In this document: positions 9,775-19,079 of the stretch, piece by piece
How the letters are laid out: each line of letters opens with the position of its first letter
How positions within the stretch are numbered: position 1 is the stretch's first letter
NCBI RefSeq assembly: GCF_000507185.2
Contig: NZ_AYTM02000002.1
Coordinates: 1,387,501 to 1,451,500, forward strand
Origin: Pseudomonas syringae KCTC 12500
GTDB lineage: Bacteria > Pseudomonadota > Gammaproteobacteria > Pseudomonadales > Pseudomonadaceae
Direction of reading: 5' to 3'
Length of the DNA: 64,000 nucleotides
Notes under the pieces: model-generated
Databases searched by the model: none
Told to the model about the DNA's origin: nothing
The model's input: only the letters and a program-made list of their open reading frames with translations
Position numbers and translations under genes: made by a program

Positions 9775-11028
9775 ATGTTCAGCCGTGATTTGACTATCGC
9801 CAAGTACGACGCCGATCTGTTTGCCGCCATGGAGCAAGAAGCTCTGCGTCAGGAAGAACACATCGAGCTGATTGCCTCGGAAAACTACACCAGTCCGGCC
9901 GTCATGGAAGCTCAAGGCTCGGCCCTGACCAACAAGTACGCAGAAGGCTATCCAGGCAAGCGCTACTACGGTGGTTGCGAGTACGTCGACATTATCGAGC
10001 AACTGGCCATCGACCGCGCCAAGGAACTGTTCGGCGCTGACTACGCCAACGTTCAGCCACATGCGGGTTCGCAAGCCAACTCGGCGGTCTACCTGGCCCT
10101 GCTGCAAGGCGGCGACACCATTCTGGGCATGAGCCTTGCTCACGGTGGTCACCTGACCCACGGCGCCAGCGTTTCGTCCTCGGGCAAACTGTACAACGCC
10201 GTTCAGTACGGCATCGATGCCAACGGCATGATCGATTACGACGAAGTCGAGCGCCTGGCTGTCGAGCACAAGCCAAAAATGATCGTCGCCGGTTTTTCTG
10301 CCTACTCGCAGATCCTCGACTTCCCGCGCTTCCGTGCAATCGCTGACAAGGTCGGTGCCTACCTGTTCGTCGACATGGCTCACGTAGCCGGTCTGGTCGC
10401 CGCAGGCGTCTACCCGAACCCGGTGCCATTCGCCGACGTCGTGACCACCACCACGCACAAGACCCTGCGCGGTCCACGTGGCGGCCTGATCCTGGCGCGC
10501 GCCAACGCCGAGATCGAGAAGAAGCTGAACTCTGCAGTATTCCCTGGCTCCCAGGGCGGTCCGCTGGAGCACGTCATCGCAGCCAAGGCCGTGTGCTTCA
10601 AGGAAGCGCTGCAGCCTGAGTTCAAGACCTACCAGCAGCAAGTGGTGAAGAACGCCAAGGCAATGGCCGGTGTGTTCATCGAGCGTGGCTTCGACGTCGT
10701 CTCCGGCGGTACCGAGAACCACCTGTTCCTGCTGTCGCTGATCAAACAGGACATCTCCGGTAAAGACGCCGACGCCGCTCTGGGTCGAGCCTTCATCACC
10801 GTCAACAAGAACTCCGTACCAAACGACCCACGCTCCCCGTTCGTCACCTCCGGCCTGCGCTTCGGCACCCCGGCAGTGACCACTCGCGGCTTCAAGGAAG
10901 CAGAGTGCAAGGAGCTGGCCGGCTGGATCTGCGACATCCTGGCTGACCTGAACAACGAAGCCGTGATCGGCGCGGTTCGCGAGAAGGTCAAGGCCATCTG
11001 CGCCAAGCTGCCGGTTTACGGCGCTTGA
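9775..11028 (+). CDS. glyA: Serine hydroxymethyltransferase
   Basis: Converts serine and tetrahydrofolate to glycine and 5,10-methylene-THF using pyridoxal phosphate; cytoplasmic. 417 residues, the usual length. The PLP lysine is in [16 protein letters not shown], and [11 protein letters not shown] and [13 protein letters not shown] are typical of the family. I chose the ATG at 9775 (TTGAGGA ribosome site) over the codon at 9763. Codon use is strongly biased, as in highly expressed genes. A rho-independent terminator follows 24 bp after the stop. Confidence 0.97.
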   Translation: MFSRDLTIAKYDADLFAAMEQEALRQEEHIELIASENYTSPAVMEAQGSALTNKYAEGYPGKRYYGGCEYVDIIEQLAIDRAKELFGADYANVQPHAGSQANSAVYLALLQGGDTILGMSLAHGGHLTHGASVSSSGKLYNAVQYGIDANGMIDYDEVERLAVEHKPKMIVAGFSAYSQILDFPRFRAIADKVGAYLFVDMAHVAGLVAAGVYPNPVPFADVVTTTTHKTLRGPRGGLILARANAEIEKKLNSAVFPGSQGGPLEHVIAAKAVCFKEALQPEFKTYQQQVVKNAKAMAGVFIERGFDVVSGGTENHLFLLSLIKQDISGKDADAALGRAFITVNKNSVPNDPRSPFVTSGLRFGTPAVTTRGFKEAECKELAGWICDILADLNNEAVIGAVREKVKAICAKLPVYGA

Positions 11029-11052
11029 TAAGCCTGGTTTAAACGCAGTACC

Positions 11053-11085
11053 AAAAGCCCCGACTCGTGAGAGCCGGGGCTTTTT
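11053..11085 (+). terminator. Rho-independent terminator after glyA
   Basis: Stem AAAAGCCCCG / CGGGGCTTTT with a 12-base loop region, followed by five T. It may also serve the GTPase gene converging from the other strand. Confidence 0.85.
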
Positions 11086-11133
11086 GTTGGGCGGTTCACT
11101 GTACGGGCAGAAGCTCAGCCGCTGTTCGACCTC

Positions 11134-12111
11134 TCAACCGCATACCTTCTCGAACCCCGCCCGAATCTTCTCCTCCGGCAATTCATCGGCAATGAACACA
11201 ATCACGCTCTCGCGTTTTTCGCCTTCGGCCCACTCGGTGTCCCAGTCGAAGCCATACAGTTTGAGCACGCCCTGAAACACCATCTTGCGTGGTTCGTCTT
11301 CGATGTTGAGCACGCCCTTGTAACGCAGCAATTGTTTGCCGTGGTCTTCCAGCAGTTCGTTCATGAACTCGCTGAGGCGGTCCAGGTTCAGCGGTTTTTC
11401 GCTGCGCAGGACCAGGCTGCTGATCCGGTCAGCGGAATTGCCGACCGGGGCCAGCGGGCGCAGGATCATGCCGCCGCCGAGGTCAGCATTGAGGTTGAAG
11501 CCGCGTACGTCGAGCAGTTCGGCGAGGTCGATCCTGCCGTGCTCGACAATACGGATTGGCGCACGGCGGTTGATGCGGGTCAAGCGTGCACTGAGGGCCT
11601 CGAAGGCTGCGTCGTCAACCAGATCACGCTTGCTGACCAGCAACCGGTCGGCAAAACCGATCTGCGCCTGGGCGATGGTTTGCGCCAGGTGGGTATCGGC
11701 GTGCGCGGCGTCGACCAGGGTAATGATGCCGTCGAGGATGTAACGCTCGCGCAGCTCTTCATCGATGAAAAAGGTCTGCGCGACCGGCGCGGGATCGGCC
11801 AGCCCGGTGCATTCGATCACCAGTCGGTCGAACGCGATCTCGCCGCTGTCCAGACGCTCCAGCAACAGGTAGAGCGCCTTGGTCAGGTCAGTGTGGATGG
11901 TGCAGCACACGCAACCGTTGGACAGGGTCATGATCTGCACAGGGTCGGTGCCGAGCAACTGGCTGTCGATGCCTGCATCGCTGAATTCGTTTTCAATCAC
12001 GGCGATTTTCAGGCCGTGTTCGGCCTTGAGCAGGTGGCGCAGCAAGGTGGTCTTGCCGGCGCCCAGAAAACCGGTCAGCACGGTCACGGGGATGGGTTGC
12101 AACTCAGTCAT
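11134..12111 (-). CDS. CobW/YjiA-type zinc-binding GTPase
   Basis: 325 residues of the G3E GTPase family (COG0523), implicated in metal insertion or zinc homeostasis. Visible motifs: P-loop GFLGAGKTTLL, the metal-binding CXCC motif GCVCCTI, a base-recognition-like SKRD, and a C-terminal CobW domain (about residues 225-325). The start at 12111 has AGGAG directly upstream; the longer in-frame start 7 codons upstream lacks one. Together with the YbdD/YjiX peptide and cstA this is a conserved arrangement (yjiA-yjiX-yjiY in E. coli). No Zur-box was identified. Confidence 0.88.
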   Translation of the reverse strand: MTELQPIPVTVLTGFLGAGKTTLLRHLLKAEHGLKIAVIENEFSDAGIDSQLLGTDPVQIMTLSNGCVCCTIHTDLTKALYLLLERLDSGEIAFDRLVIECTGLADPAPVAQTFFIDEELRERYILDGIITLVDAAHADTHLAQTIAQAQIGFADRLLVSKRDLVDDAAFEALSARLTRINRRAPIRIVEHGRIDLAELLDVRGFNLNADLGGGMILRPLAPVGNSADRISSLVLRSEKPLNLDRLSEFMNELLEDHGKQLLRYKGVLNIEDEPRKMVFQGVLKLYGFDWDTEWAEGEKRESVIVFIADELPEEKIRAGFEKVCG

Positions 12112-12206
12112 AAGGCTCCTGGCGTGAGGCATTCAGCTGAAATGAAAACGCGCCACAGGTGATGGCCTGCGGCGCGTCGGATCAAACCATAACGCAGATC
12201 AGCGGA

Positions 12207-12404
12207 TCAACAGCACTTCGGACCGGCCTTGCCGCCGTAACGGGCCTCTTGCCGCTCCCGAAAGAACTGCTCGTAGGTCATCACCGGCTTGTCCGGATGA
12301 GTGTTCTGCATGTGCTCGACATAGGTGTCGTAGTCCGGCATGCCCACCATCAGGCGCGCGGCCTGACCGAGGTATTTGCCGAGGCGACTCAGGTCATTGA
12401 ACAT
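12207..12404 (-). CDS. YbdD/YjiX family small protein
   Basis: 65 residues, the typical size of the YbdD/YjiX (DUF466) family, whose genes almost always follow a CstA-type transporter. The Cys-Cys C-terminus (GPKCC) and the [13 protein letters not shown] region are characteristic. The ATG at 12404 has a GAGGAT ribosome site seven bases upstream. It lies 27 bp after the cstA stop, so the two are probably co-transcribed. Biochemical role unknown. Confidence 0.85.
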   Translation of the reverse strand: MFNDLSRLGKYLGQAARLMVGMPDYDTYVEHMQNTHPDKPVMTYEQFFRERQEARYGGKAGPKCC

Positions 12405-12431
12405 GGGCAAATCCTCTGTGGGTAACCATCA

Positions 12432-14507
12432 TCACACCTGTGACGCTGGCGGCATCGCCTGGAACGGAGCTTCCTTGTCGGTGCGCTCCTTGGTGCTCCA
12501 GGCCGCACGGCCGACTTTAATGGCGTAGAACAGAATGCTGACCACCACGAACAGGAACAATATGGTCAGCCCGGCGTTGGTGTAAGCGTTGAAGATAACG
12601 TGCTGCATCTGGTCCATGGTTTTGGCCGGGGCCAGAATCTGACCGGCATCGGCCGCCGCGCTGTATTTCTTGGCCAGAGCCAGGAAACCTACCGCAGGGT
12701 TGGCGTCGAACAGCTTGATCAAACCAGCGGTCACGGTGCAGATCAGCAGCCAGACAGCGGGCAGCATGGTCACCCAGACATAGCGCTGACGCTTCATCTT
12801 GATCAGCACCACGCTGGCCAGCATCAGGGCGATACCGGCAAGCATCTGGTTGGAGATACCGAACAGCGGCCACAGGGTATTGATGCCGCCCAGCGGATCG
12901 ATCACGCCCTGATAGAGCAGATAGCCCCACAGCGCCACGCAACCGCCGGTACCGATGGCGTTGGCCGTCCACGACTCGGTGCGCTTCAGGGCCGGGACGA
13001 AGCTGCCCAGCAAGTCCTGCAGCATGAAGCGTCCGGCACGTGTACCGGCGTCGACTGCGGTCAGGATGAACAGCGCCTCGAACAGAATCGCGAAGTGGTA
13101 CCAGAACGCCATGGTGTTTTCACCCGGCAGCACCTGATGGAGAATCTGCGCGATACCGACGGCCAGCGTCGGAGCACCACCGGCACGGGCCAGAACAGTG
13201 TTTTCACCGATGTCTTTCGCGACAGCGGTCAGTTGCTCCGGCGTGATGGCAAAGCCCCAGCTGGACACGGTCTGCGCAACGGTCACCACGTCACTGCCGA
13301 CCACCGCGGCCGGGCTGTTCATGGCGAAGTACACGCCCGGCTCGATCACCGACGCGGCAACCATCGCCATGATGGCCACGAAGGACTCCATCAGCATGCC
13401 GCCGTAACCGATGTAACGGGCGTTCTTCTCGTTATCCAGCAGTTTGGGCGTCGTGCCCGACGAGATCAGTGCGTGGAAACCCGACACTGCACCGCAGGCA
13501 ATGGTGATGAACAGGAACGGGAACAGTGCGCCCTTCCAGACCGGGCCTGTGCCGTTGGTGAACTGGGTCAGGGCCGGCATTTTCAGCTCGGGCGCCAGAA
13601 TCAGGATGCCGATCGCGAGTGCCAGAATGGTGCCGATTTTCAGGAAGGTCGACAGGTAGTCACGGGGCGCAAGCAGCAGCCAGACCGGCAGCATGGCCGC
13701 TACAAAGCCATAACCGACCAGCATCCAGGTGATCTGCACGCCGGTAAACGTGAACATCGGCCCCCAGGTCGGATCCGCCGCAACCATGCCGCCGACCCAG
13801 ATGGAGCCGAGCAACAGAATGACGCCGACGATGGAGATTTCACCAATGCGTCCTGGACGGATATAGCGCATATAAATGCCCATGAACATCGCGATCGGGA
13901 TCGTCGCCATGACCGTGAACATGCCCCACGGGCTCTCAGCCAGGGCCTTGACCACGATCAGCGCCAGCACCGCGAGGATGATGATCATGATCAGGAAACA
14001 GCCGAACAGCGCGATGGTGCCGGGAATACGGCCCATTTCCTCGCGGACCATGTCGCCCAACGAGCGTCCGTCACGGCGCGTCGAAAGGAACAGGATCATG
14101 AAGTCCTGCACCGCACCGGCCAGCACCACGCCGGCAATCAGCCAGAGCGTACCGGGCAGATAGCCCATTTGCGCTGCCAGTACCGGGCCTACCAGCGGGC
14201 CTGCGCCAGCAATGGCTGCAAAGTGGTGACCGAAGAGGATGTGTTTGTTGGTCGGCACATAGTCCAGACCGTCGTTGTTGACCACCGCCGGTGTCGCACG
14301 CAGCGGATCGATCTGCATGACGTGAGTGGCGATGAAAAGACTGTAGTAACGATAGGCAACCAGGTAGATAGCTACCGCGGCGACCACGATCCACAAGGCG
14401 TTGATCGCCTCTCCGCGACGCAAGGCCACGACCCCAAGGGCACATGCCCCGACAATTGCGACGATGAGCCAGGGAACATGGCGCATCAGACTATTATTAT
14501 TTTTCAT
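12432..14507 (-). CDS. cstA: CstA-family carbon starvation transporter
   Basis: 691-residue polytopic inner-membrane protein with many hydrophobic helices from residue 8 on, close in length to E. coli CstA and BtsT. The CstA family imports pyruvate and, by older reports, peptides during carbon limitation. The recognisable core contains NKHILFGHHFAAIAGAGP and GAVQDFMILFLSTRRDG. I prefer the ATG at 14507 (MKNNN) although its ribosome site is weak; the next Met is seven codons further in. It heads an operon with the YjiX-like peptide and probably the GTPase. Confidence 0.9.
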   Translation of the reverse strand: MKNNNSLMRHVPWLIVAIVGACALGVVALRRGEAINALWIVVAAVAIYLVAYRYYSLFIATHVMQIDPLRATPAVVNNDGLDYVPTNKHILFGHHFAAIAGAGPLVGPVLAAQMGYLPGTLWLIAGVVLAGAVQDFMILFLSTRRDGRSLGDMVREEMGRIPGTIALFGCFLIMIIILAVLALIVVKALAESPWGMFTVMATIPIAMFMGIYMRYIRPGRIGEISIVGVILLLGSIWVGGMVAADPTWGPMFTFTGVQITWMLVGYGFVAAMLPVWLLLAPRDYLSTFLKIGTILALAIGILILAPELKMPALTQFTNGTGPVWKGALFPFLFITIACGAVSGFHALISSGTTPKLLDNEKNARYIGYGGMLMESFVAIMAMVAASVIEPGVYFAMNSPAAVVGSDVVTVAQTVSSWGFAITPEQLTAVAKDIGENTVLARAGGAPTLAVGIAQILHQVLPGENTMAFWYHFAILFEALFILTAVDAGTRAGRFMLQDLLGSFVPALKRTESWTANAIGTGGCVALWGYLLYQGVIDPLGGINTLWPLFGISNQMLAGIALMLASVVLIKMKRQRYVWVTMLPAVWLLICTVTAGLIKLFDANPAVGFLALAKKYSAAADAGQILAPAKTMDQMQHVIFNAYTNAGLTILFLFVVVSILFYAIKVGRAAWSTKERTDKEAPFQAMPPASQV

Positions 14508-14791
14508 TTTTTTATTCCAGCAGAGTTGACTAGAAGGCAAGCCATGCGAGTTTAGCGCCGGATCAGCGAAAGACCACCCCCAACCAAGGTCTAGGTCGAA
14601 ATTTGATCAATTGCGGCAGATACCCGGCATAGAGGGCTGGAATGGCCTCGACAGATGGCGTTCCGATCACAAAACAGCGATGCAGAACTGTTCTGCAATT
14701 GCTTTCCGGTCTATCGTGCATGGACAACAGAATCGATCAGATAACGACCTGCCCGCTGACTCCGGTGGCGGTCACCAAGAGAGTTCATTCG

Positions 14792-15166
14792 ATGACCGAC
14801 TCACCCGAAGATCGCCGTCGTTTCAAACGCATTGCCTTTGATGCCAAGACCGATCTGAAGCAAGGCGACAAAAGCTGGAAAGTGCAACTGGTCGACCTGT
14901 CCCTCAAAGGGTTGCTGATCGACCGGCCTGATCCGTGGAACGGTGATCAGACGCAGCCCTTTGAAGTCGACATCATTCTAAGCAACGATGCCCATGTGAA
15001 AATGGATGTCGAAATCACCCATGACAACAACCGGCAACTGGGATTCGTTTGCCGGCACATTGGGCTGGAGTCAATCAGCCACCTTAGGCGGCTGGTCGAA
15101 TTGAACCTCGGAGACCCCGAGGAACTGGATCGGGAACTGGCAGCCTTGATCGAACTGCAGGAATAA
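14792..15166 (+). CDS. PilZ domain c-di-GMP-binding protein
   Basis: 124-residue single-domain PilZ protein. The c-di-GMP motifs are present: RRRFKR near residue 8 and DLSLKG near residue 46. It therefore probably binds c-di-GMP and relays it to a partner. The start at 14792 follows an AGAGAG ribosome site. Longer in-frame starts run into non-PilZ sequence and are unlikely. It is divergent from cstA and convergent with radA (14 bp between stops). Confidence 0.88.
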   Translation: MTDSPEDRRRFKRIAFDAKTDLKQGDKSWKVQLVDLSLKGLLIDRPDPWNGDQTQPFEVDIILSNDAHVKMDVEITHDNNRQLGFVCRHIGLESISHLRRLVELNLGDPEELDRELAALIELQE

Positions 15167-15180
15167 TCATCAGGGCGAAG

Positions 15181-16548
15181 TTACTCGAACAGCGCATCGA
15201 GGGCCTGCTCAAGTCGCGTAACGGCAATGATCTGCAAGCCGGGCGGCGCTTCTTTCGGCGCGTTGCCCTTGGGCACGATGGCGCGCTTGAAGCCGTGCTT
15301 GGCGGCCTCCTTGAGGCGCTCCTGACCGCTGGGCACCGGCCTGACTTCACCGGACAGCCCAACCTCACCGAACACCAGCAAGTCATGCGGCAGCGGACGA
15401 TTGCGCAGGCTGGACATCACTGCGGCCATCAAGGCCAGGTCGGAGGCGGTTTCCAGCACTTTCACGCCGCCTACCACGTTGAGGAACACGTCCTGATCGT
15501 GAGTAGGAATGCCACCGTGACGGTGAAGGACTGCCAGCAGCATCGCCAGACGATTCTGATCCAGTCCCAGCGTTACACGGCGCGGGTTGGACATGTGACT
15601 GTCGTCCACCAGCGCCTGCACTTCCACCAGCATCGGCCGCGTGCCTTCCCAGGTGGCCATGACCACACTACCCGGCACTTCTTCCTGCGCACGAGTGAGA
15701 AAGATCGCCGACGGGTTGGAGACTTCTTTCAGGCCCTTGTCGGTCATGCCGAACACGCCCAGCTCATTGACCGCGCCAAAGCGGTTCTTCACCGCTCGTA
15801 ACAGGCGCAGGCGACCATCCGACTCGCCCTCGAAATACAGCACGGTGTCGACCATGTGCTCAAGCACACGCGGACCGGCCAGGGCGCCTTCCTTGGTGAC
15901 GTGGCCGACCAGGAAGATCGCCGTGCCGCTCTGCTTGGCGTAACGCACCAGCAAGGCGGCGCTTTCACGAACCTGCGACACGCCGCCAGGGGCCGACTGC
16001 AGCTGTTCGGTGAAAATCGTCTGGATCGAATCGATCACCATCACCTTGGGCTTCTCGACCTTGGCAGTGGCAATGATGGTCTCGATGCAGGTTTCGGTCA
16101 TGACCCGCAGCTTGTCCTGCGGCAGGCCCAGGCGCCGGGCGCGCATGGCGACCTGCTGCTGGGATTCCTCACCAGTGACATACAGCGCAGGCATGCGCTG
16201 GGCGATGTTGCACAGCGTCTGCAAGAGGATCGTGGACTTGCCGATGCCGGGGTCACCGCCAATCAGCACCACCGAACCGTCAACCAGACCGCCGCCGAGT
16301 ACCCTGTCCAGCTCGGTGGAGTTGGTGGAGAAGCGCGGGATTTCTTCGACGCTGACCTCCGCCAGGGTCCTGATCTGCGCCTGCGAACCGGTCCAGCCAG
16401 TACGCCCGGTGGGCGGCGCGGCGGCACCGCTTTCAATCATGGTCTCGACCAGTGTGTTCCAGGCACCGCATTCGCTGCACTGCCCCGCCCACTTGGGAAA
16501 TGTCGCGCCGCACTCGGTGCAGCCGTACAAGCGTTTGGCCTTGGCCAT
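15181..16548 (-). CDS. radA: DNA repair protein RadA
   Basis: 455 residues, typical length. N-terminal zinc finger (CTECG...CSEC), RecA-like ATPase with Walker A GGDPGIGKST, the RadA-specific KNRFG motif, and a C-terminal Lon-like domain. RadA is a branch-migration helicase in recombination and repair. I chose the ATG that begins MAKAKRLYGC; upstream in-frame sequence has no resemblance to the family. Confidence 0.97.
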   Translation of the reverse strand: MAKAKRLYGCTECGATFPKWAGQCSECGAWNTLVETMIESGAAAPPTGRTGWTGSQAQIRTLAEVSVEEIPRFSTNSTELDRVLGGGLVDGSVVLIGGDPGIGKSTILLQTLCNIAQRMPALYVTGEESQQQVAMRARRLGLPQDKLRVMTETCIETIIATAKVEKPKVMVIDSIQTIFTEQLQSAPGGVSQVRESAALLVRYAKQSGTAIFLVGHVTKEGALAGPRVLEHMVDTVLYFEGESDGRLRLLRAVKNRFGAVNELGVFGMTDKGLKEVSNPSAIFLTRAQEEVPGSVVMATWEGTRPMLVEVQALVDDSHMSNPRRVTLGLDQNRLAMLLAVLHRHGGIPTHDQDVFLNVVGGVKVLETASDLALMAAVMSSLRNRPLPHDLLVFGEVGLSGEVRPVPSGQERLKEAAKHGFKRAIVPKGNAPKEAPPGLQIIAVTRLEQALDALFE

Positions 16549-16744
16549 GACAACCCCAGTCGTTAGAAAACGCCCATGATAACGCAGGTTGCAACACCTG
16601 CCAGTCGCTGGGCGACGACTGCTTTTGAAAACCGGATAAAACTTACATGGACGACTCCGGTCGATTGAATGTGGCACGGGCGGCAGCAGTACGTCTGGGC
16701 TACACTCATCCGGATCAAATTTATCTGCTACAAGGAATTACCCC

Positions 16745-17191
16745 ATGAGCGTGCTTAAGGAATTCAAGGCATTCGCGGTCAAAGGCAACGTAGTTGATAT
16801 GGCCGTCGGTATTATCATCGGCGCGGCATTCGGCAAGATCGTTTCCTCGTTCGTCGGCGATGTCATCATGCCGCCGCTGGGCCTGCTGATTGGTGGCGTG
16901 GACTTCAGCGACCTGGCCGTCACCCTGCGTCCCGCGCAAGGGACTGCACCTGCGGTACTGCTGGCGTACGGCAAGTTCATCCAGACCGTCCTCGACTTCA
17001 TCATCGTCGCGTTCGCGATCTTCATGGGCGTCAAGGCCATCAACCGCCTGAAACGCGAAGAAGCCAAGGCACCTACCCTGCCGCCAACACCCTCCAAAGA
17101 AGAAGTCCTGCTGGGCGAGATACGCGACCTGCTCAAAGAGCAGAGCAAACCGGCAGCGCCCATTACCGTGGATCCTGCGCGTACGCTTTGA
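16745..17191 (+). CDS. mscL: Large-conductance mechanosensitive channel MscL
   Basis: 148 residues, inner membrane; opens under osmotic downshock. The N-terminal amphipathic segment [19 protein letters not shown], the first membrane helix ([21 protein letters not shown]) and the second (about residues 77-98) are typical. The C-terminal helical bundle contains [14 protein letters not shown]. An AAGGAATT ribosome site precedes the ATG. It stands alone, divergent from radA. Confidence 0.96.
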   Translation: MSVLKEFKAFAVKGNVVDMAVGIIIGAAFGKIVSSFVGDVIMPPLGLLIGGVDFSDLAVTLRPAQGTAPAVLLAYGKFIQTVLDFIIVAFAIFMGVKAINRLKREEAKAPTLPPTPSKEEVLLGEIRDLLKEQSKPAAPITVDPARTL

Positions 17192-17603
17192 TTGAGTAAG
17201 GCCTGCACCTGCAGGCCATCGGCCCTAAGCAGTGCTTTTCAACCGCGATGGCACTGACAACGCAGAGTGCGACGTAAGTGACGGCTGAGTCCTGGCGCTG
17301 ATCCGGGGGTAGCCTGGCAGGACGCCAGGCTAGCCGCACCGCGCCATGGATGGCGCGTTGCGGCGCCCCCCGGATCAGTGACAGGGCGAAGGAACCCGAC
17401 GAAGTCGGGCCGGAAACGGAGCTAAGGACTTTGCTTACTTTGGTCCCTCAAAGTAAGTCGCCGAGGGGCGAAAAGGTGACCTGAGTCGAACCTCAATCTA
17501 CCTGACATCACAGAACAGCTGTGTGACGCAGAGCGTGAGGAACGATAGTTATGTGACTGTCGTGCCAATGCTCGGCACGACAGCCATCGTTAGCCGCCAA
17601 CCC
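17192..17603. repeat. Hairpin-rich intergenic repeat block
   Basis: No gene. Several perfect or near-perfect palindromes lie in a row: GGCCTGC/GCAGGCC (about 17200-17217), an outer stem CTGATCCGGGGG/CCCCCGGATCAG (17298-17378) enclosing TAGCCTGGC/GCCAGGCTA (17310-17332) and GCGCCA/TGGCGC (17341-17356), then CCCGAC/GTCGGG (17395-17409) and CTTACTTTG/CAAAGTAAG (17434-17457). Near 17560 is a short REP-type palindrome around GTCGTGCC. The pattern resembles repeated elements found between Pseudomonas genes; copy number cannot be judged here. Confidence 0.7.
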
Positions 17604-18380
17604 TCACCAATACGTCTCCACCGCCACCTGCCCAGGCTTGCGTGACAGGCTCAAGCGCATCTCGCGCTGCTTGAGAATCGCCCGAGTGTCATCAATCATC
17701 TGCGGATTGCCGCACAGCATCACCCGCGAATGCTCCGGCGTGAGAGCAATGCCGGCCGCGCGCTCCAGCTCCCCGTTTTCGATCAACTGCGTAATACGTC
17801 CATTCAATGCGCCCGGATGCTGCTCGCGGGTCACCGTAGGCAGAAACAGAAACTTGTCCGCGTATTCAGCCAGGTACTCACGCTGCATCAGTTCGGCAAT
17901 CAACTGCTGATAAGCCAGCTCGCGCGACTCACGAACGCTGTACACCAGAATCACCCGCTCGAACTTCTCCCAGACCTCGAAATCCTGAAGGATCGACAGA
18001 AACGGTGCGACACCCGTCCCTGTGGATAACAGCCATAGATCGCGCCCATCGACAAAGCGATCCAGGGTCAGATAACCAAACGCCTGCTTTTCCACCAACA
18101 GACTGTCGCCCTCACGCAAGCGGCTCAACTCGCTGGTGAACTCGCCATCCGGCACCACGATGGAAAAGAACTCCAGAAACTCGTCATGCGGAGAAGAAAC
18201 CATCGAGTAGGCACGCCATACGACTGAACCGTCGGCCTTGGTCACCCCGAGACGCGCAAACTGTCCAGCACGAAAGCGAAAACCGGGATCACGCGTAGTG
18301 CGAAGGGTAAACAGGTTCGCGGTCAGCGGCGTGACACGCTGCAGTGTCTGTCGGGTGAATTTGTCGTCACTGACGGTCAT
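17604..18380 (-). CDS. fpr: Ferredoxin/flavodoxin-NADP+ reductase
   Basis: 258 residues, the usual size of the bacterial class. Transfers electrons between NADPH and ferredoxin or flavodoxin through FAD. The FAD-binding RAYSMVSS motif (about residues 57-64), NADP-binding STGTGVAPF, the CGNPQM motif and the typical C-terminus VAVETYW are all visible. No signal peptide; cytoplasmic. Neighbouring genes are not obviously functionally linked. In other pseudomonads fpr is often under oxidative-stress control, but I identified no operator. Confidence 0.95.
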   Translation of the reverse strand: MTVSDDKFTRQTLQRVTPLTANLFTLRTTRDPGFRFRAGQFARLGVTKADGSVVWRAYSMVSSPHDEFLEFFSIVVPDGEFTSELSRLREGDSLLVEKQAFGYLTLDRFVDGRDLWLLSTGTGVAPFLSILQDFEVWEKFERVILVYSVRESRELAYQQLIAELMQREYLAEYADKFLFLPTVTREQHPGALNGRITQLIENGELERAAGIALTPEHSRVMLCGNPQMIDDTRAILKQREMRLSLSRKPGQVAVETYW

Positions 18381-18716
18381 GGTGCGCTTTGAACTCCTGA
18401 ATATGGAAAACAGAGCCCAGTGTCACGCAAAGCAGGCTCGATAAACACCGGCTATTTGTGATGGATTACCCGGCAACGGGCTCTGCCGCTTAGAGTATTT
18501 GGTTCTTGGATCAGCCCTTGCAGGGTCGAACGTCCACAGAGCCGATTACCCCGACCCCTCTTGCGCGAGGGTTTCAGCCGACAGCCACAGAACACGCTGC
18601 CAAGTGCCATCAGCCCATCCGTCCGGCTGATCCGCAGCCTGACGGATTGCGGTCTATTTGTTCCTAGACTGGATAAACACCCAGCAAGGTCTGTACACGT
18701 ACTGCAAGGAGGCTAC
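18381..18716. promoter_or_regulatory. Intergenic region between fpr and the LuxR-type gene
   Basis: 336 bp divergent spacer. I see no RNA gene and no clear repeat. It must hold the promoters of both divergent genes, but I cannot place convincing -35/-10 pairs. Confidence 0.25.
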
Positions 18717-18950
18717 ATGAACACAATGGACATAAATTTCTCACAGCCCTCGCCAGCAAAAAACCTGACTCAGAGAGAAATCGAAGTCCTCAAATGGTCC
18801 GCTGAAGGCAAAACAGCTGGCGACATCGCAATGATCCTCTGCCTGAAGGAGCGCACCATTCACTTCCACATTGCCAGCGCCATTCAAAAAATGGGCGTTT
18901 GCAACAAGACGGCTGCCGCCGTACAAGCCGCACTCAGCGGGATGTTCTGA
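18717..18950 (+). CDS. Stand-alone LuxR/GerE helix-turn-helix protein
   Basis: 77 residues consisting almost entirely of a GerE DNA-binding domain (NLTQREIEVLKWSAEGKT..., ERTIHFHIASAIQKMGV), with only about 16 residues before it and no sensor or receiver domain. The start is well supported: AAGGAGG precedes the ATG at 18717. Longer in-frame starts upstream lack a ribosome site. Such a single-domain regulator might act constitutively, or compete with or dimerise with full-length LuxR proteins (inference). Targets unknown. Confidence 0.82.
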   Translation: MNTMDINFSQPSPAKNLTQREIEVLKWSAEGKTAGDIAMILCLKERTIHFHIASAIQKMGVCNKTAAAVQAALSGMF

Positions 18951-19079
18951 CAAACGGGCAATCACCGCGTAATCAGACAGGTATCGAAACGAAAAAATAC
19001 GTAAAATCGTCTGTCTCAGCGAGCCCACCTGTCATCGGGCTCACTGACATACCTTCGATTGCACAGAGTTCTCCCGCCA

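Noticed and set aside
12600..14555. Long plus-strand frame opposite cstA
   Set aside because: Same reason: antisense of a membrane-protein gene, no family motif.
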